46,441 bases of DNA from Candidatus Eiseniibacteriota bacterium. Lineage in GTDB: Bacteria > Eisenbacteria > RBG-16-71-46 > CAIMUX01 > WJJG01. Where the stretch lies: NCBI GenBank assembly GCA_023129715.1, contig JAGMBO010000042.1, positions 1 through 46,441 on the forward strand. Reading direction: 5' to 3'. A model generated the notes under the pieces. It made no database searches. It saw nothing but the letters and a program-made list of their open reading frames with translations, and was not told the DNA's origin. This document shows positions 34,670 through 44,600 of the stretch, one piece after another; within the stretch, counting starts at the first letter, position 1, and every line of letters begins with the position of its first letter. The position numbers were made by a program, and so were the translations under genes.

Positions 34670-37600
34670 ATGGCGGAGAGACGGATGATCACCATCGATG
34701 GAAACCAAGCAACCACGTCGGTCGCCCACCGGACGAACGAAGTCATCGCCATCTACCCGATCACGCCCTCGTCGGTGATGGGGGAGTTCGCAGATGAGTG
34801 GTCGGCCAAGGGGCAGCGCAACATCTGGGGCACCGTGCCCCAAGTGGTCGAAATGCAATCGGAGGGTGGTGCGGCGGCTGCGGTCCATGGCGCGCTGCAG
34901 GCGGGAGCGCTGACGACGACCTTCACGGCGTCGCAGGGCCTGCTACTGATGATCCCCAGCATGTACAAGATCGCCGGCGAGCTGACCTCCTACTGCATGC
35001 ATGTCTCCGCACGCACCCTTGCGACGCATGCCCTCTCGATCTTCGGCGATCATTCCGACGTCATGGCCTGCCGTCAGACTGGTTTCGCGTTGCTCAGCTC
35101 CGGCTCGGTGCAAGAGGCGCACGATTTCGCCTGTATCGGCCAGGCGGCGACCCTCGCGTCCCGCATTCCCTTCCTGCACTTCTTCGAGGGCTTCCGCATA
35201 TCCCACGAGGTTGCAACGATCGAGGAGCTCTCCGACGATGATTTGCGCCAAATGATGTCCGATGAGTTGGTCGCCGCCCATCGCGATCGGGCGATGACAC
35301 CCGATCGTCCCTTCATCCGTGGCACGGCGCAGAACCCCAACGAGTTCTTCCAGGCCCGCGAGGCGTGTAACCCTTTCTATGAGAAGTGCGTGGGAATCGT
35401 CGCCGAGACCATGGAGCAGTTCGCCGAGGTGACCGGCCGTCACTATCACCTCTTCGACTATGTCGGCCATCCCGAAGCGGAACGGGTGATCGTCTTGATG
35501 GGTTCGGGAGCCGACGCCGCCAAGGAGGCGATCGACTGGATGACCGGGAAAGGCGAGCGCGTCGGGATGATCCGCGTACGCCTCTATCGGCCCTTCTCGA
35601 TCGAGCATTTCGTCGCGGCTCTGCCGAAGACGACGCGCACCTTGGCGATTCTCGATCGCACCAAGGAACCGGGCGCTGTTGGTGATCCTCTCTACGAGGA
35701 TGTGATCACCGCCTTGCGCGAAGCCCACGACGGCGGGCTGACCTCGTGGGACCAGGAGCACTGCCCGCATGTTGTCGGTGGACGCTACGGGCTTTCGTCG
35801 AAGGAGTTCAACCCGGCGATGGTCAAAGCGGTTTTTGATGAGCTCGGCAACGAAACGCCGAAGAATCACTTCACCGTTGGGATCGTGGACGATGTCAGTC
35901 ATACCTCGCTGCCCGTGGACGAGACCTTTGAGACCGAGGCGGATGACGTGGTCCGCGCGGTCTTCTTCGGCCTTGGCGCGGATGGGACCGTTGGGGCGAA
36001 CAAAAACTCGATCAAGATCATCGGCGAGGAGACGGACAACTACGCGCAGGGCTACTTCGTCTACGATTCGAAGAAGGCGGGCGCGATTACGATCTCACAC
36101 TTGCGCTTCGGTCCGCGGCCGATCCACTCTACCTACCTGATCAAGAGGGCCAATTTCGTCGGCTGTCACCAGTTTCTCTTTCTCGAGAAGTACGATGTGC
36201 TCGACGTCGCCGCCCAGGGCGGCGTCTTCCTGCTCAACGCGCCGTTCGGGCCCGACGAGGTTTGGGACCATCTGCCGCGTGAGGTCCAGGAGCAACTAAT
36301 CGAGAAGAAACTGAAGTTCTATGTCATCGACGCCTACAAGGTCGCCCGGGAAGCTCAAATGGGCAGCCGAATCAACACCATCATGCAGACCTGTTTCTTT
36401 GCGATCTCGGGGGTGCTGCCGCGCGAAGAAGCGATTGCCCAGATCAAGAAGGCGATCGAGAAGACCTATGCGAAGAAGGGTCCGGAGATCGTCGAGCGCA
36501 ACTTCGCCGCGGTCGACACGACGCTGGCAAATCTACACGAGGTGGAGGTTCCGAACAAGGTTACCGCGACCGAGGGGCGCCCGCCGATCGTGTCTGTCGA
36601 GGCGCCCGATTTCGTCAGGAACGTCACCGCGGTCATCATGGAGAATCGGGGAATGACGCTGCCGGTGAGCGCATTCCCAGTGGATGGCACCTGGCCGAGC
36701 GGGACGACCAAGTGGGAGAAGCGCAATGTCGCCCAGGATATCCCGGTTTGGGCTGCGGACGTCTGCATCCAGTGCGGCAAGTGCTCATTGGTCTGTCCGC
36801 ATGCCGCGATCCGGATGAAGGCCTACGACCCGGCCCTGCTGGAGGGAGCTCCTGAGACCTTCAAGTCGATTGATTACAGGGCTGCCGACTTCAGGGGCAT
36901 GAAGTTCACGATCCAAGTCGCACCGGAGGACTGCACGGGCTGCGGACTGTGTGTTTCGATCTGTCCCGGCAAGGATAAGGAGAATCCTGAGCGCCGCGCC
37001 CTGGCCATGCAGCCGCAGATGCCGCTGCGCGCGCAGGAGCGTGAGAACTATGCCTTCTTTCTCGGGTTGCCGTATCTCGACCGGGAGAAGGTCAAGCGGG
37101 ATACGGTCAAGGGGTCGCAGTTCCTCGAGCCGCTTTTCGAGTATTCCGGGTGCTGCCCGGCGTGCGGGGAGACGCCCTACGTCAAGCTGCTCAGCCAGCT
37201 CTTCGGCGACCGGGCACTGATCTCGAACGCTACGGGATGCTCCTCGATCTACGGCGGGAATCTGCCGACGACACCCTATACGATCGATGCCGACGGGCGC
37301 GGCCCGACATGGAATAACTCGCTTTTCGAGGACAGTGCCGAATTCGGCTTCGGCTTCCGCCTGGCGGTCGACAAGCATGCCGAGCAGGCGGTCGAGCTGC
37401 TCCAGCAGCTCGCGGTGCAGGTGGGGAATGATCTGGCGCAGGAGATCATCTCGGCGGATCAGAGCTCCGAGGCGGGGATCGCCGCGCAACGCAAGCGGGT
37501 GGCGGCGTTACGCGAGAAGCTTTCTGGCAATGGGTCGGTTGAAGCGGCACGGTTGCTGAGGCTCGTCGATTACTTGGTCAAGAAGAGCGTCTGGCTCCTC

Positions 37601-38251
37601 GGGGGAGACGGCTGGGCCTACGATATCGGTTACGGTGGTCTCGACCACGTGCTGGCGCTGGGGCGTAATGTCAATGTGCTCGTCCTCGACACCGAGGTCT
37701 ACTCGAACACCGGGGGCCAGGCCTCGAAGGCAACGCCACTGGGTGCGGTAGCCAAGTTCGCTGCGGCTGGCAAGGCGGCACCGAAGAAGGACCTCGGGTT
37801 GATGGCGATGAGTTACGGCAACGTCTATGTCGCGCAGGTGGCGATGGGCGCCCGGGATGGCCAGACGGTCAAGGCGTTCGTCGAGGCCGACTCCTATCCC
37901 GGCCCTTCGATGATCATTGCCTACTCGCACTGCATCGCGCATGGCTATGACCTGATCAACGGACCCACGCAACAGAAGCTGGCGGTCGATGCTGGCCTGT
38001 GGCCGCTCTACCGCTATGATCCGCGGCGCGCCGAGAAGGGCGAGCCGCCCCTGAAGCTCGATTCCGGCGACCCCAAGATCCCGGTGGGCGATTACATGCG
38101 CAATGAGGCGCGCTTCCGCATGATCGAGAAGATGAATCCGCAGCGCTATCAGATGCTCCTCGGCATGGCCCAGCAGACGCAGCGCAAGCGTTGGGCGATG
38201 TACAAGCATCTGGCTGCGTTGACGCTCCCGGCAGGGAACGGGGGGAAGTAG
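34670..38251 (+). CDS. nifJ: Pyruvate:ferredoxin (flavodoxin) oxidoreductase
   Basis: The protein is 1193 aa, the normal length for the single-chain homodimeric enzyme, with ATG 34670 behind GGGGAGGTAGGCC. It splits pyruvate with CoA to acetyl-CoA and CO2 and reduces ferredoxin; it can also run in reverse. Domain order is the TPP pyrimidine domain (AHRTNEVIAIYPITPSSVMG), the transketolase C-like and CoA domains, and the gamma domain. Next comes a 2x[4Fe-4S] ferredoxin insert with C699-IQ-C-GK-C and C755-TG-C-GL-C, then GCCPACGETPYVKL. The TPP diphosphate domain GGDGWAYDIGYGGLDHVLA, with SNTGGQASKATPLGAVAKF, ends the chain. It indicates an anaerobic or oxygen-sensitive pyruvate metabolism. Glutamate dehydrogenase follows on the same strand. 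Confidence 0.97.
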   Translation: MAERRMITIDGNQATTSVAHRTNEVIAIYPITPSSVMGEFADEWSAKGQRNIWGTVPQVVEMQSEGGAAAAVHGALQAGALTTTFTASQGLLLMIPSMYKIAGELTSYCMHVSARTLATHALSIFGDHSDVMACRQTGFALLSSGSVQEAHDFACIGQAATLASRIPFLHFFEGFRISHEVATIEELSDDDLRQMMSDELVAAHRDRAMTPDRPFIRGTAQNPNEFFQAREACNPFYEKCVGIVAETMEQFAEVTGRHYHLFDYVGHPEAERVIVLMGSGADAAKEAIDWMTGKGERVGMIRVRLYRPFSIEHFVAALPKTTRTLAILDRTKEPGAVGDPLYEDVITALREAHDGGLTSWDQEHCPHVVGGRYGLSSKEFNPAMVKAVFDELGNETPKNHFTVGIVDDVSHTSLPVDETFETEADDVVRAVFFGLGADGTVGANKNSIKIIGEETDNYAQGYFVYDSKKAGAITISHLRFGPRPIHSTYLIKRANFVGCHQFLFLEKYDVLDVAAQGGVFLLNAPFGPDEVWDHLPREVQEQLIEKKLKFYVIDAYKVAREAQMGSRINTIMQTCFFAISGVLPREEAIAQIKKAIEKTYAKKGPEIVERNFAAVDTTLANLHEVEVPNKVTATEGRPPIVSVEAPDFVRNVTAVIMENRGMTLPVSAFPVDGTWPSGTTKWEKRNVAQDIPVWAADVCIQCGKCSLVCPHAAIRMKAYDPALLEGAPETFKSIDYRAADFRGMKFTIQVAPEDCTGCGLCVSICPGKDKENPERRALAMQPQMPLRAQERENYAFFLGLPYLDREKVKRDTVKGSQFLEPLFEYSGCCPACGETPYVKLLSQLFGDRALISNATGCSSIYGGNLPTTPYTIDADGRGPTWNNSLFEDSAEFGFGFRLAVDKHAEQAVELLQQLAVQVGNDLAQEIISADQSSEAGIAAQRKRVAALREKLSGNGSVEAARLLRLVDYLVKKSVWLLGGDGWAYDIGYGGLDHVLALGRNVNVLVLDTEVYSNTGGQASKATPLGAVAKFAAAGKAAPKKDLGLMAMSYGNVYVAQVAMGARDGQTVKAFVEADSYPGPSMIIAYSHCIAHGYDLINGPTQQKLAVDAGLWPLYRYDPRRAEKGEPPLKLDSGDPKIPVGDYMRNEARFRMIEKMNPQRYQMLLGMAQQTQRKRWAMYKHLAALTLPAGNGGK

Positions 38252-38258
38252 CCCCGGC

Positions 38259-38338
38259 GTGTGGCCCCCTGGCTGTGTGGCCGTGCGGCCCCCTGGCCGT
38301 GTGGCCGCGTGGCCCCGTGACCGTCTGGCCAGGGGGCC
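38259..38338 (+). repeat. Tandem 24-bp GTGTGGCC-type repeats with hairpin, downstream of PFOR
   Basis: Three 24-base units start at 38259, 38283 and 38307, each built from GTGTGGCC blocks. GGCCCCCTGGCC (38287-38298) can pair perfectly with GGCCAGGGGGCC (38327-38338), a 12-bp stem, so the array may also stop or protect the PFOR transcript. The remainder of the 304-base spacer to glutamate dehydrogenase holds only a possible promoter. Confidence 0.75.
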
Positions 38339-38426
38339 ATGGGCTCATCGTCGGTACCGAGGTCGATCTATGAGACGAGGTTATGTAGTCTCTTGGCACA
38401 ATGACGCGTCGCTTCGTCGCCGCGTT

Positions 38427-38435
38427 TGCTATGAT
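38427..38435 (+). promoter_or_regulatory. Extended -10 promoter candidate for glutamate dehydrogenase
   Basis: TGCTATGAT fits TGn plus a five-of-six TATAAT match, in a local AT-rich patch about 120 bases before ATG 38556. There is no clear -35 box. Confidence 0.35.
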
Positions 38436-38555
38436 CTTTTGCTCTCGAAACGGCACCGGTCCCGTAGGCCGGCTGCGGGTGTTGGGCCCACGGTTCCTGG
38501 ACTGGCCTGGCGGCAGGGATAGCTTCCTTTCCGGGCCGGGGAAAGGGGATTTGTC

Positions 38556-39845
38556 ATGGCGGTGAAAGGTTCGTTCAATGCGTTCGAGATGGCGCGTACC
38601 CAATTCGATAAGATCGCCGATTTGATCGGACTGGACACTGGGGCGCGGGAGATGCTGCGCACCCCGATGCGTGAGTATCACTTCAATATCCCCGTGCGCA
38701 TGGACGACGGCAACGTCAAGGTGTTCCGCGGATTTCGCGTGCAGCACAACGACGCCCGGGGACCGGCCAAGGGAGGGATTCGCTTCCACCCGCAGGAGAC
38801 GATCGACACCGTGCGGGCCTTGGCGATGTGGATGACCTGGAAGTGCGCCGTGGCCAACATCCCCCTCGGTGGCGCCAAGGGTGGCGTCATCTGCGACCCG
38901 CACCATCTCAGTGCACGGGAACAGGAGGCGATCTGCCGCGGGTGGATACGTCAGGTAGCGCGCGATGTCGGTCCGGTAACCGACGTTCCGGCACCCGATG
39001 TCATGACCAGCTCTCAGCATATGCTCTGGATGCTGGACGAGTATGAGGCGATCAACGGCGGCCGCTATCCCGGCATGATTACGGGGAAGCCGGTCGGAAT
39101 GGGGGGCTCTCTCGGCCGTACTCAGGCGACTGGTTATGGCGTGATCTACGCGCTGCGTGAGGCCCTCAAGGAGAACAACGTCCGTCCCGAGGATACCACC
39201 GCGAGCGTGCAGGGGTTCGGCAACGTCTCGCAGTATGCGATCGAGCTCTATCATCAAATCGGAGGCACGACGATCTGCGTCTCCTGCTGGGATCAAGATG
39301 ATCAGACCTCCTATGCCTTCCTCAAGAAGGACGGGGTAGATCTCGCCGCCCTTCAAGGGATTGCCGACCACTTCGGCGGCATCGACAAGCAGAAGGCGGC
39401 TGATTTAGGCTATGAGGTCTTGCCGGGTGAGAAGTGGCTCGACCAGGAAGTCGACGTTCTCATACCCTCGGCGCTTGAGAACCAGATTACCGCCGAGAAC
39501 GCTGAGGCCATTAGCAAGCGGGTCAAGATCATCGCCGAAGGGGCCAATGGCCCGACGACTCCCGAAGCCGACGCGATCATCCACAAGCGCGGGATTTTCG
39601 TAATCCCTGATTTCCTGGCCAATGCCGGCGGCGTGACCTGCAGCTACTTCGAACAAGTTCAAAGCAACATGAACTACTTCTGGGAGATGGACGAGGTCCT
39701 GGGCAAGCTCGACGTCAAGATGACCGCAGCCTACATTGCCGTGAGCGAGCTGGCGCGGAAGCAGAACCTCTACATGCGCGACGCCGCCTATGTCGTGGCC
39801 ATCAACCGAGTGGCCCAAGCCTGCCACGATCGTGGTTGGGTCTAG
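38556..39845 (+). CDS. gdhA: Glutamate dehydrogenase (Glu/Leu/Phe/Val dehydrogenase family)
   Basis: The protein is 429 aa, with ATG 38556 behind AAAGGGGATTTGTC. It interconverts 2-oxoglutarate plus ammonia and glutamate with NAD(P). The substrate site shows RGPAKGGIRFHP (Lys72), MTWKCAVANIPLGGAKGG (Lys96 and catalytic Lys108), and TDVPAPDV with the catalytic aspartate. The Rossmann motif VQGFGNVSQYAI and the late EGANGPTTPEAD and IPDFLANAGGVTCSYFE segments fit the hexameric GDH of about 420-430 aa. It is preceded by PFOR and followed 59 bases later by the first PPDK_N protein, so nitrogen assimilation is linked here to pyruvate and PEP chemistry. Confidence 0.95.
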   Translation: MAVKGSFNAFEMARTQFDKIADLIGLDTGAREMLRTPMREYHFNIPVRMDDGNVKVFRGFRVQHNDARGPAKGGIRFHPQETIDTVRALAMWMTWKCAVANIPLGGAKGGVICDPHHLSAREQEAICRGWIRQVARDVGPVTDVPAPDVMTSSQHMLWMLDEYEAINGGRYPGMITGKPVGMGGSLGRTQATGYGVIYALREALKENNVRPEDTTASVQGFGNVSQYAIELYHQIGGTTICVSCWDQDDQTSYAFLKKDGVDLAALQGIADHFGGIDKQKAADLGYEVLPGEKWLDQEVDVLIPSALENQITAENAEAISKRVKIIAEGANGPTTPEADAIIHKRGIFVIPDFLANAGGVTCSYFEQVQSNMNYFWEMDEVLGKLDVKMTAAYIAVSELARKQNLYMRDAAYVVAINRVAQACHDRGWV

Positions 39846-39904
39846 CAGGTACCGGCGGCGGCTTGAGTTGGCCCACGATCGGGGCCGATACCACGGGGGT
39901 TAGT

Positions 39905-41671
39905 ATGCCTGCCTCCGGCAAGGGGAGCGTGCCCCCATTCGGGCGCCGCTTCTTCGATGGCGCCGATGCCTTCACCCGGATCGGTAGCGGCCGTCTCGGC
40001 GGCAAGGCGGCCGGATTGGATCGGGTGCGCCGAGAGGTTCTTGCGCGTTTCGAGGCAAGCGAGTTTCCCCAGGTCACGGTGACGGTTCCCACGCTTACTG
40101 TCCTGACGACCGAGCTCTTCGATCACTTCATCGATCGCAACCAGCTCTACCCGGCCGGGCTCGCCGAGACGGCCGACGAGCGCATCGCGCATGCCTTTCA
40201 GCAGGCCAACCTGCCAGCCGAAAACATCGGGGACTTGCGCGCGCTGATCAGCCAGGTTCATCGGCCGCTTGCGGTGCGTTCCTCGAGTCTGCTGGAGGAT
40301 GCTCTTGCACATCCTTTTGCAGGGGTCTACGGCACCAAGATGATTCCCAATAATCAACCCGATGCCGATACCCGCTTCCGGCGGCTGATCGAGGCGATTA
40401 AGTTCGTCTATGCCTCGACCTTCTTCCGCGGCGCCAAGAGTTATGTCCATTCAATCGGCGAGGACCTCCGCCGAGAGAAGATGGCGGTCATCATTCAGGA
40501 GATCATCGGCACACGGCATGGAGATCGGTTCTATCCGGCGGTGTCGGGAGTTGCGCGTTCTCACAACTACTATCCTAGCGGGCATGCGCGCCCCGAGGAT
40601 GGAGTGATCAACCTGGCGCTAGGTCTGGGTAAACAGATCGTCGATGGGGGAGTTTCTTGGGGGTACTCGCCGGCCTACCCTCAGGCACCACCGCCGTTCA
40701 ACGGTGTCCAGGACCTGCTCAAGAACACGCAGACCAAGTTCTGGGCGGTCAACATGGGACCGCCCCCACCACACGATCCGATCCGTGAGACTGAGTATCT
40801 CGTCCGCGCCGAGCTGGCGGCGGCGGAGTCGGACGGAGCGCTCTCCTGCCAAGTGTCGACCTACGATCCTCGATCCGACCGGATGCGTCTGGGGCTTTCA
40901 GCTCAGGGACCACGGGTTATCGATTTCGCTCCCCTGCGCTCAGGTGATCCGCTGGTGCTCAACGATTTGCTCCGCAGATTGCTGGTTCTCACCGAGGAGG
41001 CGCTGGGGACGGCTGTGGAGATCGAGTTCGCCTTGGAGATCGGTAGGCGGGGCCAAGGGCCCATCCGATTCGGGTTCCTCCAGGCGCGGCCAATGATGGT
41101 CTCCGGTGAGGAGACCACTGTGACACCCGAGGAATTGGTTGGCGACCGCGTTGTACTGGCCTCCGAGCAGGCGCTGGGCAATGGAGTTCGGGATGGGATT
41201 CGCGACATCGTGTTTCTCAAGCCCGACGTCTTCGCTGCCGAAGCGACCCGTGAGATGGTCGGGGAACTCGAGGGGATCAATCACAACCTTGTTGCCGCGG
41301 CCAACCCCTATCTGCTGATTGGATTCGGGCGCTGGGGCAGCTCAGATCCCTGGCTGGGCGTGCCGGTCGAGTGGGGACAGATCAATGGGGCTCGGGTGGT
41401 CGTCGAGGCCACGCTGCCGGACATGAACCCCGACATGAGTCAAGGGTCCCACTTCTTCCACAACTTGATCAGCTTCCATGTATTCTACTTGGCGGTGCGG
41501 CATCAGGGGGAGTTCCGTATCGACTGGGACTGGATCAACAGTCAACCGACGGTGTGCGAATCGCGTTTCGTCAAGCATGTCAGGGCCACCCGCCCACTCA
41601 CGATTCGTGTGGACGGGCGCGGCGGCCGGGGGGTGATCACGCGTGGCCAAGCGACCGACACAGACTCGTAA
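39905..41671 (+). CDS. PEP synthase-like ATP-grasp protein without phosphohistidine and PEP domains
   Basis: The protein is 588 aa from ATG 39905 (GGGGGTTAGT upstream). It has the N-terminal ATP-binding domain of PEP synthase/PPDK: GSGRLGGKAAGLDRV at about residues 27-41, LAVRSSSLLEDALAHPFAG with Arg125, the VYASTFF segment, IIQEIIGTRHGDRFYPAVSG, and the closing FGFLQARPM. The mobile phosphohistidine domain (TSHAA-type) and the C-terminal PEP/pyruvate barrel of true PpsA are absent. A C-terminal domain instead carries GFGRWGSSDPWLGVPV (Gly475) and SQGSHFFHNL, as in PPDK_N proteins known mainly from Bacteroidetes. It overlaps the next gene by 29 bases. It may phosphorylate something other than pyruvate, or be regulatory. 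Confidence 0.8.
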   Translation: MPASGKGSVPPFGRRFFDGADAFTRIGSGRLGGKAAGLDRVRREVLARFEASEFPQVTVTVPTLTVLTTELFDHFIDRNQLYPAGLAETADERIAHAFQQANLPAENIGDLRALISQVHRPLAVRSSSLLEDALAHPFAGVYGTKMIPNNQPDADTRFRRLIEAIKFVYASTFFRGAKSYVHSIGEDLRREKMAVIIQEIIGTRHGDRFYPAVSGVARSHNYYPSGHARPEDGVINLALGLGKQIVDGGVSWGYSPAYPQAPPPFNGVQDLLKNTQTKFWAVNMGPPPPHDPIRETEYLVRAELAAAESDGALSCQVSTYDPRSDRMRLGLSAQGPRVIDFAPLRSGDPLVLNDLLRRLLVLTEEALGTAVEIEFALEIGRRGQGPIRFGFLQARPMMVSGEETTVTPEELVGDRVVLASEQALGNGVRDGIRDIVFLKPDVFAAEATREMVGELEGINHNLVAAANPYLLIGFGRWGSSDPWLGVPVEWGQINGARVVVEATLPDMNPDMSQGSHFFHNLISFHVFYLAVRHQGEFRIDWDWINSQPTVCESRFVKHVRATRPLTIRVDGRGGRGVITRGQATDTDS

Positions 41672-44600
41672 GGGGCTTCTGATCTCGCTGCGGGAGCGAA
41701 TCAAGGAGCTCAATTGCCTCTACGATGTCGAGGAGTTGCTCAACCGCGCCGATCTTGCGCTGGATGCCGTGCTGCCTGTCGTCGTGGAGAAGATCGCTAC
41801 GGGATGGCAGTACCCCGACATCTGTCGCGTGGAGCTGACGTATGGCGATCAGACCTATCGTTCCCCCGACTTCGCTACCTCCCCGTGGGGCCTGAGCGCC
41901 GAGATCGCCGTCCAGGAGGAACGTGTCGGGACCCTCAAGCTCTACTATATCGAAGAGCGACCCCAGGCGGAGGATGGACCCTTCCTCGAAGATGAGGTAC
42001 GCCTGATCAAGAACCTCGCGCAACGCATCGGCCACTACCTTCTCTATCAGCGTATCAAGGACGTGCGTCAGAACTGGGCGGCGGCCGGCGACAAGGAAGC
42101 TGATACGCGCGATGAGTGGCGCGCTCCGATTCACCTGCTGCGTGGGACCGACCACGATCTCTATCTGCGCGTCGCGCGCAAGCTGCTCAACCATCTCTGC
42201 CGTGTCGGCATCGCCGAGGCGCGCGTGATGCTCGCTCATCCGGATACGGATAGTGACGAGGGCACCATCGAGGTCGCCGACGAGAACGTACCCGGACCCC
42301 GCCGGCAGTCAGACGATCGGCTCTTGATGACCGACCAGCTCTTCGAGCTGGCCGCCGTCCACATTGGTAGCCAGGAGATCCTCGCTCACGTGCAGAAGTG
42401 GATGCAGGAAGACAAGGCCAACTTCTTCATAAAGACCTTGTACAGTCCGCGCTCTTCTCTGGCAGAGATCGCTGATGCGATTCGTCGCTTTCATCATTTC
42501 GTTGCGGATGGGGAGAACCTTCCGGAATCGACCCGCAAGACCCTGCGAGTGACCTTGACTCAGCGACTGCTCACCGAACAACTGGATTTCGTCCGCACGG
42601 CGAAAGAGTATCTCGAGATTGGGGACTTCGTCGATCTGATTGAACGCGTGATCATGCCCGCAGGAAGCCACGGAAAACTGGGCGGCAAGGGCGCCGGCCT
42701 GCTGCTGGCGCAGTGCGTTCTCCAGCGTGCGCCGTGTCCAGATCATCCGGTAGGGGAGATCAAGGTGCCCAGGACTTGGTATCTGGCTTCCGACGGGCTA
42801 GCCGACTTTGTTGGTTACAATGATCTGCAGGATGTCATCGAACAGAAGTTCAAGGATATCGATCAGGTTAGACAAGAGTACTCGAATGTTATCCAGCTCT
42901 TCAAGAACTCGTCCTTCACGCCTCGGGTGATCAGCGGGATCTCCGTTGCCCTCGACGCTTTCGGCGAGGTGCCCTTGATCGTGCGCAGCTCGAGTCTCTT
43001 GGAGGACCGTCTGGGCACCGCCTTCTCCGGGAAGTACAAGAGTCTCTTCGTCGGCAATCAAGGAACGAAGGACAAACGTCTGGCGGGCCTGCTGGATGCA
43101 ATCGCCGAAGTCTATGCCTCGACCTTCGGCCCTGATCCGATCGAATACCGCCGGGAACATGGGCTGCTTGAATTCAACGAAGAGATGGGCATCTTGATCC
43201 AGGAGGTCGTCGGTGTTAGGGTGGGCAAGTACTACCTCCCGGCGTTTGCCGGTGTTGCCTTCAGTAACAACGAGTTCCGCTGGTCGCCGAGAATCCGGCG
43301 GGAGGACGGTCTAATCCGCCTTGTGCCAGGACTCGGAACGCGGGCGGTGGACCGGGTGAGCGACGACTACCCGGTTCTGATCGTGCCCAAGCAGCCGAAT
43401 CTGCGGGCCAATGTGGCCATTGATGAGGTCATCCGGTACTCGCCGAGGAAGGTGGACGTCATCAACATCGAGAGGAACACGCTGGAGACGCTCCTCGTGG
43501 CGGATCTGGTGCGCGAATGCGGTAGAGATTTTCCGGGGCTCGAGCGGGTGTTTTCTGTGCTGAAGAACGACATGCTACAGAAGCCGGTGCCGCTAATGCT
43601 GGATCCCGAAGAAGATGAGTTGGTAGTCGATTTCGGCGGCCTGGTATCAGGAACACCGTTTGTCAAGCATCTCGGCAACATGTTGGATCTCCTGCAGCAG
43701 CATCTCCACACGCCGGTGGACGTGGAGTTTGCCCATGATGGGCGAGACTTCTACCTCTTGCAGTGCCGACCTCAAAGCTTTGCCGGGGATGCGGCTCCTG
43801 CGCCGATTCCCAAGGAGGTTCCTGAGGCGGATATCATCTTCTCGGCGAATCGCTACGTTTCCAATGGCTGGGTGCCTGATATCACGCACATTGTCTACGT
43901 CGATCCATCGGCATATGGTGAGATCCAGAATCGATCCGACCTGCAGGCGGTCGGGCGGGCCGTGGGACAACTCAATAGGTTGCTGCCGAAGAGGCAGTTC
44001 ATTTTGATGGGGCCTGGCCGATGGGGAAGCCGAGGGGACATCAAGCTCGGGGTGAGTGTTACCTATGCGGACATCAGCAACACCGCAATGCTGATTGAGA
44101 TCGCGCGTCAGCAGGGGGGCTACGTGCCGGATCTCTCGTTTGGAACGCACTTCTTCCAGGATCTGGTGGAGTCGCGCATACGCTATCTTCCGCTCTATCC
44201 GGATGATTCAGGCGTTTTCTTCAATGGAGGTTTCCTGCGTGGGGCACCCAACCTCCTCGGGACTATCCTTTCCGACTTCGCCCATCTAGCGGACGCAGTG
44301 CGGGTCATCGATGTGGGCGCCGCCTCGGAGGGGCGGGTGCTGCGCGTGCTCATGAACGCTGATCTGAATGAAGCCTTGGGCCTACTCGTTGCTCCGGACG
44401 AAGACACTACCGCGCCACGGGAGCCGGTCGCCGGCGTGCGAGCGGCTCCACAGCAGTACTGGCGATGGCGCCTGCGGATGGTCGAGCGCATCGCGGCGGA
44501 TCTCGAGGCGGAGCGCTTCGGCCTGGTTGCGCTTTACGTGTTCGGCAGCACGAAGAACGCCACCGCCGGTCCGGAAAGCGATATCGATCTCTTGATCCAC

